Source: Nocardioides sambongensis (GTDB lineage Bacteria > Actinomycetota > Actinomycetes > Propionibacteriales > Nocardioidaceae). Taken from it: a DNA stretch of 64,000 nt. The DNA lies in NCBI RefSeq assembly GCF_006494815.1, contig NZ_CP041091.1, forward strand, positions 1,577,001 to 1,641,000. Reading direction: 5' to 3'. A program made the position numbers and the translations under genes. Shown here piece after piece: positions 57,335 through 64,000 of this stretch. The first letter of the stretch is position 1, and every line of letters starts with the position of its first letter. The notes beneath the pieces were generated by a model that did not search any database, was not told the DNA's origin, and worked only from the letters and a program-made list of their open reading frames with translations.

Positions 57335-58294
57335 TCAGCCCGGTGCGACGTTCTCCGGGACGCGCTCCTCGACGACAGCGCGCCGCTCTGAGCTGATGAT
57401 GAGCACCACCGCGCCGACCACCGCACCGCCGCCGACGAGCACCCCGGCCCCGACGGGCTCCGCGAGCACCAACCAGCCCAGCAAGACGGCCACGACCGGG
57501 TTGACGTAGGCGTGGGTCGCGGTCAGTGAGATCGGCACGTTGGCCAGCAGCCATGCGAAGGCGAGGAACGCGACGATCGAGCACGCCACCACCAGCCACG
57601 CAAGCGCGAGCCAGCCTCGGGTCGAGTAGTCCATGCTGAAGGTCTCGCCCGTCGACAGGGCGAGGGTCGTCGACGTTCCGGCAGCAACCAGCTGCTGGTA
57701 GGCAGCCACCACCACGATGTCGCTCGGGATGGCCATCCGCCCCTGGAGGAAGGATCCGACCGTCCAGCTGAGGCTGGCGAGCAGGCAGCAGAAGGCGGCC
57801 AGCAGCGGCACCGCCTCGCCGGTCCGCTGACCGAGCCCCACCAGAGCGACCAGGCCAGCAAAGCCGACGGCCACCCCGCACAGGGTCAACCTCGGCGGAT
57901 GGTCGCCGGTGGCGAGCCTGATGAGGACCGCCCACGCAGGCACGGTGGCGACGATGAGTGCAGCAACGCCCGAGGGCAGGCCGCCGACCTGGGCGAGCGC
58001 CTGGAACCCGTTGCCGAAGCCGAGGAGCAGGACGCCGGTGACCAGCAGCCCGAGGCCCTCGGCGCGGGTCACCCGCAAGGCGGCCGGGCCGCGCATCGCG
58101 ACGGCGAGGCCGGCGAGCGCGAGCCCTGCGACGACATAGCGCTGGGCCATGGCCTGGAACGGGTCCACCTCGTTGACCACCAGTCGGATCGCGAGGTACA
58201 CCGAGCCCCAGAGCAGCCAGACGGCGCCGAGGCAGAACACGAGGGTGGCACGCCCACCGCTGCGCGAGGGCGCGAGGGAGTGCCGGCCGCTCAC
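57335..58294 (-). CDS. EamA/DMT family transporter
   Basis: A 319-residue membrane protein with about ten helices in two EamA repeats (AVWLLWGSVYLAIRL, SLSWTVGSFLQGRM, ATHAYVNPVVAVLLGWLVLAEP). Drug/metabolite exporters of this type move small metabolites. GTG start overlaps the hydratase stop by 4 bp, so it is last in the BadHIK-like operon and may export a pathway intermediate (inference). Confidence 0.9.
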   Translation of the reverse strand: MSGRHSLAPSRSGGRATLVFCLGAVWLLWGSVYLAIRLVVNEVDPFQAMAQRYVVAGLALAGLAVAMRGPAALRVTRAEGLGLLVTGVLLLGFGNGFQALAQVGGLPSGVAALIVATVPAWAVLIRLATGDHPPRLTLCGVAVGFAGLVALVGLGQRTGEAVPLLAAFCCLLASLSWTVGSFLQGRMAIPSDIVVVAAYQQLVAAGTSTTLALSTGETFSMDYSTRGWLALAWLVVACSIVAFLAFAWLLANVPISLTATHAYVNPVVAVLLGWLVLAEPVGAGVLVGGGAVVGAVVLIISSERRAVVEERVPENVAPG

Positions 58295-59067
58295 GCGAAG
58301 TTCGGCGGGCGCTTCGCCACGAAGGCCGCGATCCCCTCGGCCGCCTCCCCCGTCTCGAAGAGGCCCTGCTCCTGCTTGGCCTCGAACGCGAAGCCCTCCT
58401 CGAGCGGCATCTCGAACGCAGCGTCGACGGTGCGTACGACGGCCAACTGGGCCGGGAGCGAGGAGCCGGCGAGGTCAGCCGCCAGGTCGAGGGCGGCCTT
58501 GAGGGCGTCGCCGTCCGTGAGTCGGTCGACGAGGCCGATGCGGAGCGCTTCTTCGGGCTCGACCTGGCGGGCGGTCAGCATGATGTCGAGCGCGCGGCCG
58601 CGTCCCACCAACTGCGGGAGCCGCTGGGTGCCACCCGCGCCAGGGATCAGACCGAGCTTCACCTCTGGCAGGCCGAGCCGGGCGCGGGGACCGGCCACCC
58701 GCATCGTGCAGGCCATCGCGAGTTCGAGTCCGCCGCCGAGCGCCACGCCGTCGACCGCAGCGATCGAGATCCACCCCGCCGCTGCGAGCCGGTCGTTGAC
58801 GGCGCGCATCTTGTCGCCGTAGGCGAGGAAGGAGCCAGCGTCGATAGTCGACATGTGCTTGATGTCGGCTCCAGCTGCGAAGAAGCCTTCTCGGCCCGAC
58901 GTGAGGACCATGACCTTCACGTCGCCGGCCGTCTCGGCGGCGTCGATGGCGGCATGCAGGCCGTCCAGCAGGGGGATGCCGAGGGCGTTCGCGGGCGGGC
59001 GGTCCATCGTCACCACGACGACGCCGGGCGATTCGGTGGTCCAGGTGACGACAGAGGTCTCAGACAT
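58291..59067 (-). CDS. Enoyl-CoA hydratase (BadK-like position)
   Basis: A 258-residue crotonase protein with both catalytic glutamates in place (GGGLELAMAC and LPEVKLGLIPGAGGTQRL) and FFAAGADIKHM. A true hydratase by these residues. In the operon with BadI- and BadH-like genes it fills the BadK role, hydrating a cyclohexene-carboxyl-CoA (inference). Confidence 0.88.
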   Translation of the reverse strand: MSETSVVTWTTESPGVVVVTMDRPPANALGIPLLDGLHAAIDAAETAGDVKVMVLTSGREGFFAAGADIKHMSTIDAGSFLAYGDKMRAVNDRLAAAGWISIAAVDGVALGGGLELAMACTMRVAGPRARLGLPEVKLGLIPGAGGTQRLPQLVGRGRALDIMLTARQVEPEEALRIGLVDRLTDGDALKAALDLAADLAGSSLPAQLAVVRTVDAAFEMPLEEGFAFEAKQEQGLFETGEAAEGIAAFVAKRPPNFA

Positions 59068-59110
59068 GGGTGCTCATTTCGGAGAGTGGGTGATGGATCG
59101 TGACGCCAGG

Positions 59111-59959
59111 TCAGGGGCGCCGAGGGAAGCGGGTGAAGTCGGGAGTTCGACGGGCCTTGAAGGACTCCCGCCCCTCCTGGGCCTCCTCGGTGCCGTAGAA
59201 GAGGAGGTTCGCATCGTGGGCCAGCTGCTGGATCCCCGCGTAGCCGTCCTCGTGGGCATGGAAGCTCAGCTTCGACATTCGCAGGGCGCGGGGAGACAGC
59301 TCGAGCATCTCCCGGCACCACCGGACCGTCTCTGCTTCCAGGTCGGCCAGCGGCACGACCGTGTTGACCAGTCCCATTGCGAGCGCCTCGTGGGCGTCGT
59401 ACTGACGGCACAGGAACCAGATCTCCTTGGCCTTCTTCGGGCCCACGAGGTCGGACAGGATGCTCGATCCGTATCCGCCGTCGAAGGAGCCGACCTTGGG
59501 CCCGACCTGTCCGAAGACCGCGTTGTCGGCGGCGATCGTCAGGTCGCACACCAGGTGCAGCACGTGGCCACCCCCGATCGCCCACCCCGCCACCATCGCG
59601 ACGATCGGTTTGGGGCAACGGCGCATCGCGACGTGCAGGTCGGTGACGTGGAAGCGGCCGGTCGCGGCGTCGTCGAGCTTGTAGCCGGAGTCCCCGCGGA
59701 CGCGCTGGTCACCGCCGGAGCAGAAGGCGCGGTCGCCGGCCCCGGTCAGGATGATCGCGCCCACGGACTCGTCCTCACGCGCTGCCATCAGGGCACGGTC
59801 GACGTCGACCAGGGTCTGTGGCCGGAAGGCGTTGTGCACCTCGGGCCGGTTGATCGTGATCTTGGCGATGCCGTCGGGGCTCGTCTCATAGACGATGTCG
59901 TCGTAGCTGCCGCTCGCGGTCCAGTCGACGGCCGCGGCGGGAGTGCTCGTGAGGGCCAC
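59111..59959 (-). CDS. BadI/MenB-like ring-opening hydrolase
   Basis: A 282-residue crotonase protein: [67 protein letters not shown] and [13 protein letters not shown] are MenB-like almost throughout. Automatic naming would give DHNA-CoA synthase. No other menaquinone gene is near, while the BadH-like SDR lies 1 bp upstream, so cleavage of a 2-oxocycloalkane-carboxyl-CoA is the better reading. GTG start. Confidence 0.82.
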   Translation of the reverse strand: MALTSTPAAAVDWTASGSYDDIVYETSPDGIAKITINRPEVHNAFRPQTLVDVDRALMAAREDESVGAIILTGAGDRAFCSGGDQRVRGDSGYKLDDAATGRFHVTDLHVAMRRCPKPIVAMVAGWAIGGGHVLHLVCDLTIAADNAVFGQVGPKVGSFDGGYGSSILSDLVGPKKAKEIWFLCRQYDAHEALAMGLVNTVVPLADLEAETVRWCREMLELSPRALRMSKLSFHAHEDGYAGIQQLAHDANLLFYGTEEAQEGRESFKARRTPDFTRFPRRP

Positions 59960-59960
59960 G

Positions 59961-60722
59961 TCAGGCCATCGTGAGGCCGCCGCTGACCGACAGCGTCTGG
60001 CCAGTGACGAACCCGGCGCCGTCGGAGGCGAAGAACGACACGGCGGGGCCGACGTCCTCGGGGGTGCCCAGGCGCTTCATCGGGACCGCGCTCGTCATCC
60101 CCGCGATCACCTTCTCGGCGTCTCCGCCGCCCGCGCCGTCCGCGAACTTGCGCAGGGCCGGCGTGTCGGTCGGGCCGGGGCACACGGTGTTGGCCGTGAC
60201 GCCCTTGCGAGCGACCTCACGGGCCAGCGTCTTGGTGAACGCGATGATGCCGCCCTTGGCGCCTGAGTAGACCGCCTCCATGGAGGAGCCGACACGACCG
60301 GCGTCGGAGCCGATGTTGATGACGCGGCCGAAACCTCGTTCCATCATGCCGGGAACGACGGCGTGGATGACGCGGAGCGCACCCTTGTAGTTGATGTCGA
60401 GGATCTTGTCCCAGAAGTCCTCGGTGGTCTTCACGAACGGCATGAAGTCGTCCCACCCGGCGTTGTTGACGACGACCTCGATCGGGCCGAGCTCGTTCTC
60501 GATCGCAGTGACGGCCGCCTTGACCGACTCGGTCGAGGTCACGTCGATCTGGACAGCGATGGCCTCGCCGCCCGCGGCGCTGATCTCCTTGGCGGTCTCC
60601 TCCGCCACCGAGAGGTTGAGGTCGGCGACGGCGACGCGGAATCCGTCGCGGCCGAGGGTGGTGGCGATGCCCTTGCCGATGCCCTGGGCACCGCCGGTGA
60701 CGAGTGCGACGCGGTTGCTCAT
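59961..60722 (-). CDS. BadH-like 2-hydroxycyclohexanecarboxyl-CoA dehydrogenase (SDR)
   Basis: A 253-residue [57 protein letters not shown] and [14 protein letters not shown]. The blocks NNAGWD, SDA-RVGSS-EAVY and LSVSGGLTM are shared with Rhodopseudomonas BadH, as I recall that sequence. It would oxidise a 2-hydroxycycloalkane-carboxyl-CoA to the ketone, the substrate for BadI. A ribosome binding site AAGGAGAG precedes the ATG. Confidence 0.85.
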   Translation of the reverse strand: MSNRVALVTGGAQGIGKGIATTLGRDGFRVAVADLNLSVAEETAKEISAAGGEAIAVQIDVTSTESVKAAVTAIENELGPIEVVVNNAGWDDFMPFVKTTEDFWDKILDINYKGALRVIHAVVPGMMERGFGRVINIGSDAGRVGSSMEAVYSGAKGGIIAFTKTLAREVARKGVTANTVCPGPTDTPALRKFADGAGGGDAEKVIAGMTSAVPMKRLGTPEDVGPAVSFFASDGAGFVTGQTLSVSGGLTMA

Positions 60723-60749
60723 GGTTGTTCTCTCCTTGGTGGGTGGTGG

Positions 60750-61712
60750 TCAGACGCTCGGGGACCAGATGACGGGCCCGGCGACGATCGAGTGGCTGGT
60801 CAGCTTGCGTCCGAGCGTGCTCTGGGCGTCCCTGGCCGCTTCGATGAGGACGTAGAGGTCGAGGCCGGTGTCGACGCCCATCTCGTGGAACATGGACACG
60901 AGGTCCTCGGTCGCGATGTTGCCGGTGGAACCTGCTGGGACCGGGCATCCACCGAGCTCACCGAAGCTGGACTCGAAGCTGCGGCAACCGGCCTCGAGGG
61001 CGGCGTACGCGTTGGCCAGGCCTTGGCCCCGGGTGTTGTGGAAGTGGGCAGTGATCTCGACCTCGGGGAGGCGCGCGACGGCGGCGGCGAAGAACCGCGA
61101 GGCGTACGACGGATTGCACATGCCGGTCGTGTCGCCGAAGCCGATCTCGGTGGCCCCGGACTCGGCGAACTGCTCGGCGAGGTCGAGCACCCGGTCCATC
61201 GGTACGGCGCCCTCGAACGGACAGCCGAAGGACGTCGCGACAACGGCGCAGTAGGTGAGTCCTTCGTCGACGATGCGCTTGCCCATCTGACGCACGTCGT
61301 CCATGGTCTCCTGGACGGTGCGGTTGATGTTGCGCTTGTTGTGGGTCTCGCTGGCGCTGACGAAGAGGGCGACCTCCTCGAAGAGGTCGCGATGGGTGAG
61401 GGCGTTGTCGAGGCCCCGGCTGTTGGGGACCAGGACCATGCGTGCGACGTCGTCGGGGACGTCGATCCCTTGGAGCACGGCCACGCCGTCGGCGAGTTGC
61501 GGGATGACGTCAGGACGCACGAAGCTGGCGACCTCGATCCGCTTCAGGCCCGCGCGGCCCAGAGCGTTGATGAGGCGGATCTTGTCGTCGGTGGCGATGG
61601 TCTCGGGCTCGTTCTGGAAGCCGTCGCGTGGCCCGACTTCACGGATGTGGACGGTGCGTGCCTCGCCCTCCGAGCTGTTCGGGAACGCCGCGTTGGTCGT
61701 GGGGTGGTTCAT
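60750..61712 (-). CDS. HMG-CoA lyase family protein
   Basis: A 320-residue TIM-barrel lyase. REVGPRDGFQNE, SFGCPFEG, GFGDTTGMCNP, HFHNTRGQGLANA and the catalytic loop GGCPVPAGSTGNIATED are family signatures. It cleaves 3-hydroxy-3-methylglutaryl-CoA or a longer 3-branched analogue. Within a ring-degradation operon a 3-branched dioyl-CoA is plausible. Confidence 0.93.
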   Translation of the reverse strand: MNHPTTNAAFPNSSEGEARTVHIREVGPRDGFQNEPETIATDDKIRLINALGRAGLKRIEVASFVRPDVIPQLADGVAVLQGIDVPDDVARMVLVPNSRGLDNALTHRDLFEEVALFVSASETHNKRNINRTVQETMDDVRQMGKRIVDEGLTYCAVVATSFGCPFEGAVPMDRVLDLAEQFAESGATEIGFGDTTGMCNPSYASRFFAAAVARLPEVEITAHFHNTRGQGLANAYAALEAGCRSFESSFGELGGCPVPAGSTGNIATEDLVSMFHEMGVDTGLDLYVLIEAARDAQSTLGRKLTSHSIVAGPVIWSPSV

Positions 61713-62956
61713 GGGGTCTCCTGCTCTGCGATGCTTCGTTGGAGGTGCTCACGGTGTTCGGGGGCCGCCACCTCGATGAGGCGCAGGGCACGTTCGGCCA
61801 CCGTGCAGCCGGTCAGCATGGCGACGCCGTGCTCGGTGACGACGGCGTCGACGTCGACGCGCGCGGTCGTCACGACGCCGCTGGCGAGCGTCGGAACGAT
61901 GGTGGAGTGGCACCTCTCCCCCGTTCCAACCGTCGATCGGAGCGCGATGATCGACCGGGCACCGGTCAGCGAGGCGGCACGACTGAAGTCGACCTGTCCG
62001 CCGACCGCGCCGATGTGGACGCCGCGGGCGAGTTCGGCGCCGACCTGGCCGAGCAGGTCGACCTCGATGGCGGAGTTGATCGAGACGAGTGACCCGAGGC
62101 GAGACAGAACCGCTGGGGCGTGGGTGTAGCTGGCCGGTCGGAACTCGACGGGCTGGTCTGCGATGCGCTGGTAGCCCTCGGTGCTGCACAGCGCGGCGCC
62201 CGTGACGGCGATTCCAGGATCGATCTCCTTGTGGGCGCCGGTGATGACGCCCTTCTCCACCAGGGTCAGCACCCCGTCGGTGAGCATGCCGCTGTGGAAG
62301 CCCAGGTCGGTGTGGCCGGCCAGCGCGTCGAGTACGGCGGCCGGGAGTGAGCCGACTCCGATCTGGATCGTCGACCTGTCGCGCACGATGCTGGCCACGT
62401 TGGCCGCGATCGCCCGGTCGACGGCGTCGGCGGGCCTGGAGGGAGCTTCGCGCAGGGGTCGGTCGGTCTCCACCACGGCGGCGAAGGTCGAGATCGGGAG
62501 CTGCGGGCCGCCGACCGTTCGGGGCATCTGGTGGTTGATCTCGGCGATGAGGGTGCGGGTGTGGCGCAGTGCGTCGGCGACGTACTCCACGCCCGTGCCG
62601 AGGGAGACCAGACCGTCCGGGCCCGGCGCAGAGACCTGGACCAGACCCAGGTCGTTGGGCAGTTGGCCCGTGGCGAACATCCGCGGGATCGCGGAGTAGT
62701 GGCACGGGACGACGTCGAGCCGTCCGTGTCGGCTGAGGGAGCGGAGCTGGCCGAGTCCGCCGTAGGAGAGGACGGTCAGCTTCTCGGGGAGGTCGCCTGC
62801 GAGGCGCTCGTTCCAGGTGAGTCCGGAGAATGCCCGGATCGGGCCGACCCGGTCCACGGCATCGAGGACCTGGTTGACGAGGGGCTCCGGCTCGGCGCTG
62901 CCCTGTCCCCACCACACGCCGTCTCCTGGATCCAGGAAGTCGGCCACGTCGAACAT
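61709..62956 (-). CDS. Acetyl-CoA hydrolase/4-hydroxybutyrate-type CoA transferase
   Basis: A 415-residue family I CoA transferase. GVGSLPAAVLDAL, DLGFHSGMLTDGVL and SINSAIEVDLLGQV, with the likely covalent Glu, are family features. ATG 62956 is chosen; its stop overlaps the lyase start by 4 bp. It could exchange CoA between the incoming acid and acetyl-CoA or succinyl-CoA. Confidence 0.9.
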   Translation of the reverse strand: MFDVADFLDPGDGVWWGQGSAEPEPLVNQVLDAVDRVGPIRAFSGLTWNERLAGDLPEKLTVLSYGGLGQLRSLSRHGRLDVVPCHYSAIPRMFATGQLPNDLGLVQVSAPGPDGLVSLGTGVEYVADALRHTRTLIAEINHQMPRTVGGPQLPISTFAAVVETDRPLREAPSRPADAVDRAIAANVASIVRDRSTIQIGVGSLPAAVLDALAGHTDLGFHSGMLTDGVLTLVEKGVITGAHKEIDPGIAVTGAALCSTEGYQRIADQPVEFRPASYTHAPAVLSRLGSLVSINSAIEVDLLGQVGAELARGVHIGAVGGQVDFSRAASLTGARSIIALRSTVGTGERCHSTIVPTLASGVVTTARVDVDAVVTEHGVAMLTGCTVAERALRLIEVAAPEHREHLQRSIAEQETP

Positions 62957-62963
62957 GGCGGCC

Positions 62964-64000
62964 TCACACCCGCTGGACCAGGGTCGCGGTGCCCAGCCCG
63001 CCACCGCAGCACATGGTCACCAGACCGATCTCGACGTCGCGGCGCTCCATCTCGGCGAGCAGGGTCGCGAACAGTCGGGAGCCGGAGGCTCCGACCGGGT
63101 GGCCGAGTGCGATGGCGCCGCCGTTGACGTTGACGCGGTCCATGTCCGGCTTCAGTTCGCGCTCCCAGGCCAGCGCCACCGAGCTGAACGCCTCGTTGAC
63201 CTCGAACAGATCGATGTCGTCGATGGCCATCCCGTTGCGCTCGAGCAGCTTGCGGGTGGCCGGGATCGGGCCGGTCAGCATGATCAAGGGATCGACGCCA
63301 ACGGTGGTCTGGTCGAGGACTCGCGCCCGCTTCGTGAGGTCGTGGCGCTCGACAGCCTCACTTGAGGCGAGCAGCACTCCGGCGGCCCCGTCCGTCAGCG
63401 GCGAGGACGAGCCGGCAGTGACGACGCCGGTGTCCGGGCGGAAGATGGTCTTCAGCTCTGCAAGGCTCTCGAGGCTCGTTCCGGGGCGGACGCTCTGGTC
63501 GCTGGTGCGTACGGCACCGTCGAGCTCCATGGCGATGATCTCGCGGTCGAACCGTCCCGCCTCGATGGCAGCCGCGGCCAGCGTGTGGGAGCGGACGGCG
63601 AAGTCGTCCATCTCGTGTCGACTGATGCCCCACTGCTCCGCGATGCGTTCGGCGCTCTCCCCCATCGTCGGGAAGTCGTAGAGCTCCTTGAGTTCGGCGG
63701 GCCACGCGGCGCCGTACAGCTCCTCGATCTTGACCACGGCGTCCATCGGGACGTGGCCCATGTTCTCCACGCCGCCGGCGAGGACGAGGTCGTGGGTGCC
63801 GGAGGCGATCAGCGCCGCGGCCATCTCGACGGCTGTCTGTGCGGAGCCGCACCGTCGGTCGAGTACGGTGGCGGGGACCTCGGCTGGGTAGCCGGCCTGG
63901 AGCCAGGCGTTGCGGGCGACGTTGCGAGACTGCTCGCCGAACGGTGCGGTGCAGCCGACGACGAGGTCCTCGACGTCGCCCGGCGCGATCCCGGTCGCGT
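62964..64000 (-). CDS. Acetyl-CoA acyltransferase (thiolase), N-terminus off window
   Basis: The frame enters from the right edge and runs 345 codons. The nucleophilic Cys is in VLDRRCGSAQTAVEM, His in GHPVGASGSRL and second Cys in TMCCGGGLGTATL. The first methionine at 63824 is internal, not the start. It begins the visible part of the operon with CoA transferase, lyase and BadHIK-like genes. Confidence 0.93.
   Translation of the reverse strand, partial: ATGIAPGDVEDLVVGCTAPFGEQSRNVARNAWLQAGYPAEVPATVLDRRCGSAQTAVEMAAALIASGTHDLVLAGGVENMGHVPMDAVVKIEELYGAAWPAELKELYDFPTMGESAERIAEQWGISRHEMDDFAVRSHTLAAAAIEAGRFDREIIAMELDGAVRTSDQSVRPGTSLESLAELKTIFRPDTGVVTAGSSSPLTDGAAGVLLASSEAVERHDLTKRARVLDQTTVGVDPLIMLTGPIPATRKLLERNGMAIDDIDLFEVNEAFSSVALAWERELKPDMDRVNVNGGAIALGHPVGASGSRLFATLLAEMERRDVEIGLVTMCCGGGLGTATLVQRV

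Noticed and set aside
59111..59959. Naming this gene menB
   Set aside because: Sequence blocks are MenB-like but there is no menaquinone gene nearby and it lies 1 bp from a BadH-like gene.
60747..60757. A further TGGTCAGAC-type operator before the BadH-like gene
   Set aside because: It overlaps the stop codon of the lyase gene inside a continuous operon and matches only 9 of 11 bases; probably chance.

Overview
The window is high-GC actinobacterial DNA, most like Nocardioides or a close relative. Supporting this are the core order leuS-degV-comEA-comEC, a mycothiol-dependent formaldehyde dehydrogenase, two LLM-family (F420-type) oxidoreductases, many GTG starts, 4-bp stop/start overlaps and leaderless-type promoters. 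The species cannot be fixed from the sequence.

Layout. 1-8.0 kb is core: comEC (partial), comEA, degV and leuS on the minus strand, with a leucine leader-peptide attenuator before leuS, then a divergent SDR and a Tat-exported PhoX-like phosphatase. 8.1-8.6 kb is a decayed chromate-transporter fragment. 8.6-14.9 kb is tyrosine/homogentisate catabolism (fahA, hmgA, hpd) with an Lrp/AsnC regulator, an AraC regulator and a hydrolase. 15.2-17.3 kb is glutamate decarboxylase with a coupled membrane protein. 17.6-25.4 kb is a unit of mscR, iclR, a phthalate-dioxygenase-type reductase, a cytochrome P450 and a NitT/TauT-type ABC importer. It fits uptake and oxidative O-demethylation of a methoxylated aromatic acid with formaldehyde removal. 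25.4-26.1 kb is non-coding and holds a tRNA/tmRNA 3'-end-like fragment, a possible island edge.

26.1-64 kb is a large CoA-catabolic region, mostly minus strand. It has a complete P450 system (P450, FAD reductase, 2Fe-2S ferredoxin) with alcohol and aldehyde dehydrogenases and a GAF-LuxR regulator. It also has CoA ligases, acyl-CoA dehydrogenase, enoyl-CoA hydratases, thioesterases, a CaiB-type CoA transferase, a LivFGMHK importer and, at 57-64 kb, a run of genes resembling BadH, BadI and BadK, an HMG-CoA lyase, a CoA transferase and a thiolase. Read together these suggest oxidation of a ring methyl group to a carboxylate, CoA activation, beta-oxidation-like steps on the ring, hydrolytic ring opening and further beta-oxidation. 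A monocyclic terpenoid or alicyclic acid is the likely substrate class (inference). A shared palindrome TGGTCNGACCA lies before several of these operons; no matching regulator gene is in the window.

A technical caveat runs through the window: ten genes are interrupted by twelve frameshifts. Each is repaired by adding one base, mostly in short G or C runs, so assembly error is more likely than gene decay. Broken genes are listed as single CDS entries spanning both frames.
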